A stretch of 64,000 nt of DNA from Marinobacterium profundum (lineage in GTDB: Bacteria > Pseudomonadota > Gammaproteobacteria > Pseudomonadales > Balneatricaceae): contig NZ_BCNS01000091.1 of the NCBI RefSeq assembly GCF_001528745.1, forward strand, positions 186,001-250,000, read 5' to 3'. Position numbers and translations under genes: made by a program. This document shows positions 1-8,184 of this stretch, in pieces (position 1 is the stretch's first letter; each line of letters starts with the position of its first letter). The notes under the pieces are model-generated. The model was given only the letters and a program-made list of their open reading frames with translations, did not search any database and had not been told where the DNA came from.

Positions 1-719
1 TAGTGCCGCCTGAGAGTTTCGGTCTGGGAACCGGTATTGTTATCGTGGTTGGTTCCTTCGCCGCAGGGGCTTCTGCCCAGGCGGATATCACCCGCTACGC
101 AAAAGACGAAAAAGCCGCATGGATTTCTACGGTCTTTGGATACATGTGCGCCAATGCCTTCGTTATTCTGGCTGGATTCTTGACCAGCGTTTCCACCGGC
201 ACCGGTGACCTGCCTTCGGCAATGGTCAGCCTTGGTTTGGGGGCTCCGGCTCTGGTGGTACTGATCGCCGCTCAGTGGACTACGAATGACAACAATCTTT
301 ATACCTCGTCACTGGGCCTGTCGGCGCTGGTCAAGCTGAAAAAGTCGGTCATCGTATTAATCACCGGATTGTTCGCCACTGCCATCGGGGTTCTGGGTAT
401 GGCGGATTACTTTATCAACTGGCTTATCATTCTGGGTATTGCCATCCCGCCGATGGCTGGGATATTAATTGCCGATTACTATGTTTTGAATGGTCGTAAA
501 TATTCCTTTGGCGAAGGTGTTCGTTATAACAAGTGGAACTTGACGACCTTTGTGTCCTGGGGCTTTTCGTCTGTCGCCGCTTACAACATCGAGTGGGGAT
601 CCGGTGCAATTAATTCGCTATTCCTTGGGTTTGTCGTTTATATAATTCTGTCGAAAATAGAATCCTTGCGAGTGATGGGTAATGTTGGCGAATGCCACGA
701 AGACTCGGCCGGATTTTGA
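1..719 (+). CDS. NCS1-family permease (CodB-like), C-terminal part
   Basis: The reading frame is open at the left edge, so the N-terminal part lies outside the window. The visible 239 or so residues are a polytopic membrane protein with at least five hydrophobic segments. The stretch AAGASAQADITRYAK near residue 20, and a later segment with NDNNLYTSSL, are typical of the cytosine/purine (NCS1) permeases such as CodB. These proteins import nucleobases, hydantoins or related N-heterocycles with a cation. The gene ends 34 bases before the M29/NicX-like gene, and a good ribosome site (agagga) precedes that gene, so the two are probably cotranscribed. The substrate cannot be read from the sequence; a pyridine, pyrimidine or amide compound handled by the next gene is an inference. 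Confidence 0.8.
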   Translation, partial: VPPESFGLGTGIVIVVGSFAAGASAQADITRYAKDEKAAWISTVFGYMCANAFVILAGFLTSVSTGTGDLPSAMVSLGLGAPALVVLIAAQWTTNDNNLYTSSLGLSALVKLKKSVIVLITGLFATAIGVLGMADYFINWLIILGIAIPPMAGILIADYYVLNGRKYSFGEGVRYNKWNLTTFVSWGFSSVAAYNIEWGSGAINSLFLGFVVYIILSKIESLRVMGNVGECHEDSAGF

Positions 720-753
720 GTTATTAAATAAAACAGATTAAGAGGAAATTCTA

Positions 754-1800
754 ATGCCTACTTACCTGGATATGGAGCTTACCAAAGCTGCTTACAAATT
801 AATTCATGACCAGATTAAGCTTAAAAAAGGCGAAAGCGTCCTGATCACTACGGATTCAATCAGTAACTTCCGTGTGGCTGAGGAATTAGCAAAAATGGCC
901 GACGCTCTTGGCGGAAAGGTCATGCTGGCATGGCATAGTACGCCAAAAGGGTATGGCGAAGTCACGATTCCCTATCTGCCTGAGCCTTTAATCGCCTGTG
1001 CTGATAAGACGGACGTGTGGATTGAACTCAATAACCAGTGGCTGTTATACAGCAGTTTCTGGAATAAGGCTGTCACCAATGGCCGTACACGACAGGTAAT
1101 GCTCGGTGGATTATCGGTAGAGCAAATTGTTCGATGCATTGGCATGGTGGATATCGATGTTCAGGCAGAATTTCAATCTCGTGTTGTCGAGATGACAAAA
1201 GCGGCGTCCCACGTCCGTATCACCAACAAGGCGGGTACTGATGTTGAATTTAACAACGATCCGAACCGGCCCATGAATAGCGAGATTCTGCATGACAAGC
1301 CGGGTGCCAATTTTTTGCTTGGTCAGATCGGGTGGGCGCCCATTGAAGAAAGCATCAACGGCATTATCGCTATTGATGGCGCCATAAGTGGCGGGGGGGA
1401 TGCAGAGCTTGGTGTTCTGGATGAAACGATCAGCTACCATGTGGAAAAGGGGCGCATAAAGGATATTACCGGTGGCAAGAAAGCCAAGATAATTCGGGAC
1501 TGGTTTGCCGGACTCGATGACCCGAACATGTATATTGCTGCTCATGTCTGTTATGGCTTCAACCCGAATGCCCGCCTCGAAGGGACCACCACGGAAGATG
1601 AACGCGTATGGGGATCCACGGAGTGGGGCTTCGGTTACCAGGGTCCTAATTTCTCCGGTGGCGCGCCTCGGGAAGCGAAAAGCCATATTGATGGTATCTG
1701 CCTGGATTGTACCGTCTACCTGGACGGACGCGTTATCATGGAGGATGGCAATGTCGTCGCGCCGGAGCTTGTGGAGCTTGCAAAACAGCTCGGTCACTAG
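754..1800 (+). CDS. M29-fold metalloenzyme, NicX-like dioxygenase or aminopeptidase
   Basis: The 348-residue protein has the fold signature of the M29 aminopeptidase / 2,5-dihydroxypyridine 5,6-dioxygenase (NicX) superfamily. Likely metal ligands are His264 (in AAHVCYGFNP) and His311 with Asp313 (in SHIDG). They resemble the His/His/Asp iron set reported for NicX. The PEGE-type acidic motif that supplies the other ligands in true M29 aminopeptidases is not evident; the equivalent segment reads INGIIAIDGAI. I therefore lean towards a non-peptidase, NicX-type ring-opening or related iron enzyme, although automatic annotation would probably say leucyl aminopeptidase. The length is normal for NicX (about 350). 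The start at 754 has agagga ten bases upstream. The neighbouring NCS1 permease suggests that it processes an imported nitrogen compound. The other nic genes are absent. Confidence 0.6.
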   Translation: MPTYLDMELTKAAYKLIHDQIKLKKGESVLITTDSISNFRVAEELAKMADALGGKVMLAWHSTPKGYGEVTIPYLPEPLIACADKTDVWIELNNQWLLYSSFWNKAVTNGRTRQVMLGGLSVEQIVRCIGMVDIDVQAEFQSRVVEMTKAASHVRITNKAGTDVEFNNDPNRPMNSEILHDKPGANFLLGQIGWAPIEESINGIIAIDGAISGGGDAELGVLDETISYHVEKGRIKDITGGKKAKIIRDWFAGLDDPNMYIAAHVCYGFNPNARLEGTTTEDERVWGSTEWGFGYQGPNFSGGAPREAKSHIDGICLDCTVYLDGRVIMEDGNVVAPELVELAKQLGH

Positions 1801-1936
1801 CACCTCCTTGGGTTGAAAATAATCATTCCTACTAATGTTGGCTTGATGGATTCATGCTATTGAGGCCATCACCGGTGGCCAGGCAATCAATAGGGCCGCG
1901 AATCTTTCAAGCCACTTCCAGTATGGAAAGAGAGCG

Positions 1937-2611
1937 ATGAATACAATAAACCTAGTTGCGGACCCCTTTCCTCCGTATCAGTATATGGACATAAACGGCC
2001 AGCTTGCAGGGGCCGATTATGAGATTATTGTGAACGCTTTTTTGCGGGTGGACATCGCTGTGAATGTCAAACTGTACCCATGGGGGGAGTGTGATTCTAA
2101 AGTAAGGGCTGGAGAGGTGGATGGAGCTTTCCAGGTACAACGTAGTTCTGAAAGAGAAAAATATTTTGCGTTTTCAAACACGTTGAGAGAATCTGAAACC
2201 ACGCTCTATGTAAGCAGAAAATACGGTGATAAATATCTAGGAATTAAAAGCTTTGACAGCCTGGCGGGTCCTATTGGGTTATTGAAGGGATACTGTTATG
2301 GAGATAGTCTGGGTCAATCAATTTTGGAAAAAAGTCTTAGGTTTGAGAGTACCATCGATTTGATTGAGGCGATCGAAAACGGAAAAATAGACGGTGGTGT
2401 TATGGATTGTGGGGTTTATAATTTTCTTGTTTCCCATCACAACCATATGCCTCTTTTAAAGATTTATGATCTTTTGTTTAAAAGGCCTCTTTCACTGATG
2501 GTGGCTAACAGCAAGTCTGGCATTGTTGAAAATTTTAACCGTGGGCTTGAGGCTATAAAATGTGATGGCCTGTATCACACGATATTGGAAAAATATCAGG
2601 TGTCACAATGA
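1937..2611 (+). CDS. Solute-binding protein family 3 domain without signal peptide
   Basis: This 224-residue protein is a bacterial extracellular solute-binding family 3 domain. It opens directly with the family's first strand (INLVADPFPPYQYMD), and the ERxKYFAFS and VGLLKGY-like segments typical of amino-acid-type binding proteins follow. No signal peptide precedes the domain. The frame upstream of the ATG at 1937 runs to a stop at 1844 without a hydrophobic leader, and aaagagag before the ATG supports this start. The product may therefore be cytoplasmic, either a ligand sensor or a decayed transport component. No ABC permease or ATPase lies nearby. The base composition is more AT-rich than most of the window. 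Confidence 0.7.
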   Translation: MNTINLVADPFPPYQYMDINGQLAGADYEIIVNAFLRVDIAVNVKLYPWGECDSKVRAGEVDGAFQVQRSSEREKYFAFSNTLRESETTLYVSRKYGDKYLGIKSFDSLAGPIGLLKGYCYGDSLGQSILEKSLRFESTIDLIEAIENGKIDGGVMDCGVYNFLVSHHNHMPLLKIYDLLFKRPLSLMVANSKSGIVENFNRGLEAIKCDGLYHTILEKYQVSQ

Positions 2612-2740
2612 CGTGCTCCCAGGCCGTTGGTTGCGTCAAGTGGAATTTTCATTGAGTGATTAGGATAAGTTAACTATAATCATTTTTGAATTCGAGCGAA
2701 TGACTTGAGCCGAAATGAAAAAACTTATAGAGATATAATT

Positions 2741-3190
2741 ATGGTTAAGCTTGATGAAATCGATATAAGTATTATTCGCCAGCTATGGGATGGTCGGGCG
2801 GCTTACTCTGATGTATCCAATGAATTATCTATTAGTACCAAAACCATTGGAAAGCGTGTCAAGGAGATGACGGACTCCCACGCGGCTGAAATTACCTGTC
2901 TGGTTGATCCCTTTAAATTACATGACCATGGGGCCGCATTTGTTGGTTTTAAAACGGTTCCGGAAAATAGAAAAGAGGCGCTGGCGAAAGTCGACAAGCT
3001 AAAAGGGGTTATTCTTGCGGCTATTGTCACCGGTCGGTTTGATATAATGGCGATCGTCATTTTCAATGACTCTTTCACCTATGAGAATTTTATCGCTAAT
3101 GAAGTTGTTAAGGTCCCGGGCATAAGAGATGTCGAGGCCTTTATTGCTTTCGGTGGTCGGGATTTTCAGCTTAGATATTTGTTGGATTGA
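2741..3190 (+). CDS. Lrp/AsnC-type transcriptional regulator (first of tandem pair)
   Basis: An N-terminal winged-helix DNA-binding part (LDEIDISIIRQLWDGR, then TKTIGKRVKEM as recognition helix) is followed by a RAM-like ligand domain with GRFDIMAIVIF. I use the ATG at 2741 (149 residues). A TTG at 2705 would add 12 residues with no family match. The protein is shorter and more divergent than global Lrp and belongs with local regulators of amino-acid or amine catabolism. It is followed almost immediately by a second regulator of the same family. The likely targets are the permease, metalloenzyme and peptidase genes around it, but no operator was recognised. Confidence 0.82.
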   Translation: MVKLDEIDISIIRQLWDGRAAYSDVSNELSISTKTIGKRVKEMTDSHAAEITCLVDPFKLHDHGAAFVGFKTVPENRKEALAKVDKLKGVILAAIVTGRFDIMAIVIFNDSFTYENFIANEVVKVPGIRDVEAFIAFGGRDFQLRYLLD

Positions 3191-3195
3191 GTAAT

Positions 3196-3672
3196 ATGAA
3201 AACCGGGGAAACAAAAGACGCTCATATCCACCTGTCATTGACAGACCTTAAGATTATCAAGGCCTTGAGAAATGGGCGTAAACCTCTGGCAGACGTTGCT
3301 GACGAGGTGGGGCTTACGCTGAGTACACTCAGGCGGCGTGTTCAGCGCATGCAGGAAGACAATGCCATACAGATCATATGCTTGGTGGATCCGTTCCTGA
3401 TCAAGGGGCATTCCTCCGCGTTTATTGGTTTCAAGTTCGAGCCCGATAAAATACACCAGGGGGCCAAGCAAATTGAGAACCTTAAAGGCATAGTGTTAAG
3501 CGCCCTGGTTTCTGGAAGCTATGATGCCATGGCGATAGCCATGTTTAACGAAGAGTTCACCTTTCAGCAATTCATCATGGATGAAGTTTTAAAGCTCGAA
3601 GGGCTCGTCGGTATTGAAACCTCGCTGGCAATTGAGGGTGGTGAAAACTATCAGCTTCGATACGTTCTTTAA
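3196..3672 (+). CDS. Lrp/AsnC-type transcriptional regulator (second of tandem pair)
   Basis: The 158-residue protein has the same layout as its upstream neighbour: HTH (LTDLKIIKALRNGRKP, TLSTLRRRVQRM) and a ligand domain with GSYDAMAIAMFNEEF. The two proteins align throughout (for example CLVDPF, AFIGFK and LRY near the C-terminus). The pair is therefore an old tandem duplication, now clearly diverged. The ATG at 3196 lies five bases after the upstream stop, so translation is probably coupled. Lrp proteins act as dimers and octamers, so a hetero-oligomer of the two paralogues is possible. That is inference. Confidence 0.82.
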   Translation: MKTGETKDAHIHLSLTDLKIIKALRNGRKPLADVADEVGLTLSTLRRRVQRMQEDNAIQIICLVDPFLIKGHSSAFIGFKFEPDKIHQGAKQIENLKGIVLSALVSGSYDAMAIAMFNEEFTFQQFIMDEVLKLEGLVGIETSLAIEGGENYQLRYVL

Positions 3673-3761
3673 GTGTGAGGGTTAGCTGCGAGTAAGTTTA
3701 TTTTCCAATTGGTGGGCTTCAGGTCGAAATCCACCTCGATATATCAGGTGGTAATAACACA

Positions 3762-4880
3762 ATGATAACGATAAGCAGTCAGTTCGATGGCGGGAACATC
3801 GACACGGTGGATACGCGCGAGCCCAGCAACATATTGTTGAATATCAAGCCTGATCATGAATCTGACTTTTATCAGTGGTTCTATTTCAGGTTGCAGGGGG
3901 CACAGGGCGTAAAGTGCCGGATGCACATTCTCAATGCTGGAACGGCGGCTTACCCCGATGGCTGGCGCGATTACTCCACGGTGGCCTCCTACGATAGAGT
4001 TAACTGGTTTCGTGTACCAACCCGGTTTGAGGACGGTCGCCTTACCATCGAACATTGCCCGGATAAGGGTTTGGTCTGGTATGCGTATTTCGCGCCTTAC
4101 AGCGGGGAAAGGCATCAGGATCTGCTGGCACGCGCCCTGGCCTCGCCGGACTGCCAGTACGCAAGCCTGGGCCAAACCCTGGATGGCCGGGAGCTTGATC
4201 TGCTGACAGTCGGCCAGCCCGGTCCCGGTAAGAGGGTAATCTGGCTAACGGCCCGGCAGCACCCGGGGGAAACGATGGCGGAGTGGTTCATGGAGGGGCT
4301 ACTGGAACGACTGCTCGATAACCAGGACTCCGTTGCCCGTGAGCTGCTGAGTAAAGCTGTCTTCTATCTGGTTCCAAACATGAATCCGGATGGTTCGGCG
4401 CGAGGCCACCTGAGAACAAATGCAGCAGGGGTGAACCTGAACAGGGAATGGACCGGGCCCCGACTGGAGCGCAGCCCGGAGGTGCACTACGTACTGGTCA
4501 GGATGGAGCAGACCGGTGTCGATCTCTTCCTGGATATTCATGGAGACGAGGTCCTGCCTTACAATTTCCTCGCGGGCTGTGGTGGCAACCCGAGCTTCAG
4601 TGAAAAACAAAGGCAGCTGGAGTCACAATTCCGGCAGGATTTGCTTGCGGCCAGTGACGAGTTTCAGCTGGAGTACGGCTATGCCGATGACCAGTTTGGG
4701 CAGGAGGCGCTGACACTCGCGGCGAACCAGGTGGGACACCGGTTCAACTGCCTGGCGATGACGCTCGAGATGCCCTTTAAGGACAACAGTAACAGGCCCG
4801 CCCCATCAGAGGGCTGGTCGCCCGAGCGCAGCAAAAAGCTGGGGAGTACTGTTCTGACGCCAATCCTTAAGGCCATCTAA
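3762..4880 (+). CDS. M14-family zinc carboxypeptidase (cytosolic carboxypeptidase-like)
   Basis: A 372-residue zinc carboxypeptidase of the M14 cytosolic type. An N-terminal beta domain (about residues 1-120, with WFYFRLQGA) precedes the catalytic domain. Zinc ligands are visible as His167 and Glu170 in RQHPGET and His260 in DIHGDE. The catalytic Glu336 is in TLEMPFKD. NPDG and NLNREW are further family hallmarks. There is no signal peptide, so it acts in the cytoplasm. Bacterial members remove C-terminal residues from peptides or hydrolyse amide-linked conjugates. Its place at the end of the permease/metalloenzyme/Lrp group suggests a role in using a peptide-like or amide substrate. It starts at ATG 3762, 89 bases after the second Lrp gene. 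Confidence 0.85.
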   Translation: MITISSQFDGGNIDTVDTREPSNILLNIKPDHESDFYQWFYFRLQGAQGVKCRMHILNAGTAAYPDGWRDYSTVASYDRVNWFRVPTRFEDGRLTIEHCPDKGLVWYAYFAPYSGERHQDLLARALASPDCQYASLGQTLDGRELDLLTVGQPGPGKRVIWLTARQHPGETMAEWFMEGLLERLLDNQDSVARELLSKAVFYLVPNMNPDGSARGHLRTNAAGVNLNREWTGPRLERSPEVHYVLVRMEQTGVDLFLDIHGDEVLPYNFLAGCGGNPSFSEKQRQLESQFRQDLLAASDEFQLEYGYADDQFGQEALTLAANQVGHRFNCLAMTLEMPFKDNSNRPAPSEGWSPERSKKLGSTVLTPILKAI

Positions 4881-4969
4881 ATAGACTGATGTGAGTGATA
4901 CGGCCCCTGTGTTCGGTTACAGAGGCTTTATATAACCCGGCGGGTGCCTGGGATTATTCCGATGACTTT

Positions 4970-4996
4970 TGCCCTGCGCTAGCGGGGCATTTTTTT
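4970..4996 (+). terminator. Rho-independent terminator after the M14 peptidase gene
   Basis: The stem TGCCC / GGGCA has a ten-base loop and runs straight into seven T residues. It lies 90 bases after the peptidase stop. The 140 bases from here to 5111 hold no recognisable gene. Confidence 0.6.
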
Positions 4997-5111
4997 GCGC
5001 GCGGCTTCCGGCAGGGCCGGGAAATGCTACGTTCAGCTGGGCGTGCAACGATAGCGAGGTCGCGCAGCCGAGCTCGGCCGTTTTCGGAATGCCGGGTGCG
5101 CAACCGCCGCT

Positions 5112-5501
5112 TTACGCCGGAAGGAAAAGGCTAACCGCTACAGCCGTCAGGTAGAGCCCCAGCCCGAAGACGGCATGGTTGAGCAGGCTGTGGAAGCGGG
5201 CGACATTCGGACGGGGTGTGCGGGATGCGGCGATGCCGGCGCCCATGCCCGGCTGCATCAGCAGGAAAGGCGCTGCAACGGTGCCGATCCCGACGATCAG
5301 CGCAGGTTCGATCGATGGGCGCGATATCCAGTCGCTTCCCCAGATGCCAGTCAGCAGCGCCGCGTACGCGATGCCCGTCAGGTAGTGGGCGCTCCAGCCG
5401 ATCAGTGTTTCGCCTGTCACGGCAGCGGCCCTAGAGATGGCCCCGTGACGAAAGCGGCCCCGGGGCATGTGGCCGAGCCAGCGTCCGACCATTGTGTAAT
5501 C
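5112..5501 (-). pseudogene. DUF2938 membrane protein remnant, N-terminus missing
   Basis: The minus-strand frame encodes the C-terminal 129 or so residues of a DUF2938 inner-membrane protein. Markers are MVGRWLGHMPRG, then APFLLMQPGMGAGIAASRTP, then a final hydrophobic segment. Intact members are about 160 residues and begin with a further membrane helix, which is absent here. Upstream of about position 5501 the frame stays open but changes to non-family sequence that is the antisense of a MerR gene. The break is therefore a deletion junction, not a start codon. The function of the family is unknown. Confidence 0.7.
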
Positions 5502-5510
5502 GGCGGCGGG

Positions 5511-5843
5511 GTGCTGGAGCGTCTGGCGCTGATCGCGCTGGGGCGCTCGGCGGGATTCTCGCTGGACGAGATCGCCGGCATGCTGGGCACCGGCGCGGAA
5601 CCCCGGATCGATCGCCGGCAACTGAACGCAAAGGCCGACGAGCTCGACGTCACCATCCGGCGGCTCACCGCGATGCGCGAGGGCTTGCGGCATGTCGCCG
5701 ACTGTTCGGCGCCGAGTCACCTGGAGTGCCCCAGGTTCCGCCGCCTGATGGAGCTGGCGGCGGCCGGGGCCCTCGGTGACGGCCGCGACGGCAGGAAGGC
5801 ACCGGCACCGCGCCGAGACGAATGGAGAGTCTCGTCTCCTTGA
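5511..5843 (+). pseudogene. MerR-family regulator remnant, DNA-binding domain missing
   Basis: From GTG 5511 the plus strand reads as the C-terminal two thirds of a MerR regulator (LERLALIALGRSAGFSLDEIAGML, then a long helix and an HLECPRFRRL-like tail). The first 40 or so residues, which should carry the winged helix, are missing. Instead, the sequence runs back-to-back into the truncated DUF2938 gene within ten bases. MerR genes of this type commonly lie divergent from the gene they control. The simplest reading is one deletion that removed both 5' ends and the shared promoter. It cannot bind DNA as a normal MerR protein. Confidence 0.68.
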
Positions 5844-5871
5844 CCCCTGATCCGGCCGCTGGGGCGGATCC

Positions 5872-7218
5872 TCAGCTGAGTAGAAGCGCACCGCCGATCA
5901 TGGTGCCCGTCACCAGCATCACGATTGCGCAATATCCCATGATATCCCGGGCTTTCAGGCCGGCGATGGCCAAGGCGGGCAGGGCCCAGAACGGCTGCAG
6001 CATGTTCGTCCAGCTGTCGCCCCAGGCGAATGCCATGGCCACCTTCGGTATATCGGCATTCAGCGCCTGGGCCGCTTCCATCAGGATGGGGCCCTGCACG
6101 GCCCACTGACCGCCGCCGGAGGGGATGAACATGTTGATGATGCCGGCGGACAGGAAGCTCCAGGCCGGCAGGGTTTGCGCACTCGATATGTCCACGAATA
6201 GCTGCGCGAAGTCACTGGCAAGGCCGGATTGACTCATCATGCCCATTATGCCGGCATAGAACGGAAACTGGATAATGACGCCGCTTGCGCCTTTTACCGC
6301 TTCGTTCATCTGGTCCAGAAAGTTACGCAGGTTCCTGTGCAGACCGATGCCGGTAAACAGCAGTGCGAAGATGATGATGTTCAGGTTCAGGCCCCCACCC
6401 TGCACGGCGTAGGCGACGACGCCCGCCAACCCCAGCAGAGCGATGAACAGCGCGGGCCAGGCGGCCTGCTCGATACGTTCGGCGGGGCGGAGGGCCTCGG
6501 TGTTGCCGGGTTTGGGCGTATCGGCCTGGGCAGTCAGGGTGACGGGCGTGTCGATGCTTTTCATCAGCAGATAGTTCGTCAGCGGCAGGACGATGAACAG
6601 TGCCACGACCAGGCTGATATTGAAGTTGCTGAACAGTGTCAGGCTGGTGGGAATAAGCCCGATATTGGCCTCGAGAAAGTTACCGGGTGTCGCCAGCGCC
6701 AGCGGTACCGAGCCTGAAAGGCCCGCGTGCCAGATCAGAAAGCCGGAGTAGGCACTGGAGATCAGCAACCGGTAATCAACGCCGGCAACACGTCTGGCCA
6801 GCTCCTTGGCGAGTATTGCGCCGACGACCAGCCCGATTCCCCAGTTCAGCCAGCTGGCGGCAAGAGACACCAGTGTCACCAGGATGATGGCGCTGGCGGG
6901 GGTTGTGGCACCACTGGCAATGCGGGATACCAAGTGCTTGAACAGCGGGGTGGTGGCGACAACGAAACCGGTCACCAGTATCAGCACCATTTGCATCGCA
7001 AAAGCGTGCAGTGTCCAGAAACCATCCGTCCAGTAGTTCAGCATGGCGGTAGCTGTGTGACCCTTGAGCACGATGCCCGCGGCCATGATGGCGATGGTGA
7101 TCAGCACCACGATCACCAGGGGGTCGGGGAGGTAGCGGTCGAAGAGACGGGTGCAGCCATGGGTTAAATGGCCGAAGACGGACTTTCTCTCGGGCGCAGT
7201 CATGGTTTTGTTTAGCAT
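5872..7218 (-). CDS. AtoE-type short-chain carboxylate transporter
   Basis: A 448-residue polytopic membrane protein that fits the short-chain fatty acid transporter family (AtoE) over its full length. It has an N-terminal RLFDRYLPDPLVIVV segment, about 10-12 hydrophobic helices, a conserved FIPSGGGQWAVQGPI re-entrant motif and a C-terminal AWGDSWTNMLQPFWALP motif. These proteins carry acetoacetate, butyrate or similar small acids. It is the last gene of an operon with the fused molybdoenzyme and the ornithine-cyclodeaminase-like enzyme, 21 bases after the latter. The ribosome site ggaga supports ATG 7218. No ato genes for acetoacetate breakdown are nearby, so the cargo is probably an acid linked to the two enzymes. 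Confidence 0.88.
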   Translation of the reverse strand: MLNKTMTAPERKSVFGHLTHGCTRLFDRYLPDPLVIVVLITIAIMAAGIVLKGHTATAMLNYWTDGFWTLHAFAMQMVLILVTGFVVATTPLFKHLVSRIASGATTPASAIILVTLVSLAASWLNWGIGLVVGAILAKELARRVAGVDYRLLISSAYSGFLIWHAGLSGSVPLALATPGNFLEANIGLIPTSLTLFSNFNISLVVALFIVLPLTNYLLMKSIDTPVTLTAQADTPKPGNTEALRPAERIEQAAWPALFIALLGLAGVVAYAVQGGGLNLNIIIFALLFTGIGLHRNLRNFLDQMNEAVKGASGVIIQFPFYAGIMGMMSQSGLASDFAQLFVDISSAQTLPAWSFLSAGIINMFIPSGGGQWAVQGPILMEAAQALNADIPKVAMAFAWGDSWTNMLQPFWALPALAIAGLKARDIMGYCAIVMLVTGTMIGGALLLS

Positions 7219-7239
7219 TTTTATTCTCCAGTGAGCTGT

Positions 7240-8166
7240 TTAGCCTTGATAGACGAGTGAGGCCGCGGCCAGATCTTCCAGTGCGGTGCCGACCGCCTTG
7301 AATACCGTACGTTCGGTCTCCGACTGGCGTACGCGGCATTGGCCCCGGCACAGGTCTTCAAGTGTGCCGATGACCAAGCGTGGGTTCAGGGCCCCGGTCG
7401 ACAGGGGTTTAAGCAGATCGCCGGATTTTTCCATGGCCTCGGGGGTATCGATAAACAGGCTGGCGTTGACGATGGCGTCTTCGTCTGCCTCGCGCATCTC
7501 GGGTGTGAAGCTGCCGATCAGATCGAGGTGGCTGCCGGGCTTAAGCCAGGCGCCTTTTACCACAGGCTCCGTCGACAGGGTGGCGCAGCTGACGATATCG
7601 GCCCAGCCTGCGGCCTGGGCAAGATCGACGACGGCGCGGGCGGCAATGCCATCCTGATTGAGCTGTGCAACCAGTCGCTGGGTGGCGACAGGGTTGATAT
7701 CCCAGACTTGCACTTCCTCGATGGGCAGGACTTCGCGGTACGCGTAGGGGATGAGGCTGCCGACTCTGCCGGCGCCAAGCAGCGTCAGCCGGGACGCATC
7801 GCGGCGTGCCAGAAAAGATGCCGCCAGCGCCGAGGCCGCCGCGGTTCTTCGCGAGGTAATCTCGTTGCCATCGACCTGCGCAACGGGCTCACCGGTGTTG
7901 CGGTTGTACAGCGTATAGGTCGAGAAAAGACCCGGCAGGGCTTTTTTTGCATTGTTGGGAGCAATGTTGACCGTTTTGATGCCCATGAGCCCCGCGTCGC
8001 TCCAGGCCGGCATGATCAGGGTTGTCAGCGGATTTTCGTCCGTACCGACGGCGTGAACATGCCGTCGCGGGACGCAGCAATCACTGTTGAACATCTTCTC
8101 CAGTGCTGGAATCAGTCGGGAAAAGGGCAGCGCAGCTCGTGTTTCGTCACAACTGTATATTTTCAT
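7240..8166 (-). CDS. Ornithine cyclodeaminase / mu-crystallin family NAD(P) enzyme
   Basis: A 308-residue member of the OCD/mu-crystallin family. It has an N-terminal substrate half with the TSRRTAAASALAA helix, a Rossmann motif TLLGAGRVGSL near residue 128, and a downstream SGSxxDLIGSF-like strand (SHLDLIGSF). Family members are ornithine cyclodeaminases, alanine dehydrogenases and reductases of cyclic or linear imines. The exact reaction cannot be assigned. It is translationally close to both neighbours (18 and 21 bases), with agagag before the ATG. In this operon it may reduce or deaminate an imino or amino acid made or used by the molybdoenzyme; that link is inferred. Confidence 0.82.
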   Translation of the reverse strand: MKIYSCDETRAALPFSRLIPALEKMFNSDCCVPRRHVHAVGTDENPLTTLIMPAWSDAGLMGIKTVNIAPNNAKKALPGLFSTYTLYNRNTGEPVAQVDGNEITSRRTAAASALAASFLARRDASRLTLLGAGRVGSLIPYAYREVLPIEEVQVWDINPVATQRLVAQLNQDGIAARAVVDLAQAAGWADIVSCATLSTEPVVKGAWLKPGSHLDLIGSFTPEMREADEDAIVNASLFIDTPEAMEKSGDLLKPLSTGALNPRLVIGTLEDLCRGQCRVRQSETERTVFKAVGTALEDLAAASLVYQG

Positions 8167-8184
8167 GTTGAGTTCTCTCTTCTT

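Noticed and set aside
4895-5134. A 79-codon frame after the M14 peptidase
   Set aside because: It spans the terminator and non-coding DNA and has no ribosome site or recognisable domain.
5112-5891. A continuous minus-strand frame that could be called one 259-residue protein
   Set aside because: Only its C-terminal half matches a family (DUF2938). The first half is the antisense of a MerR fragment, so the frame is a chance fusion at a deletion scar.
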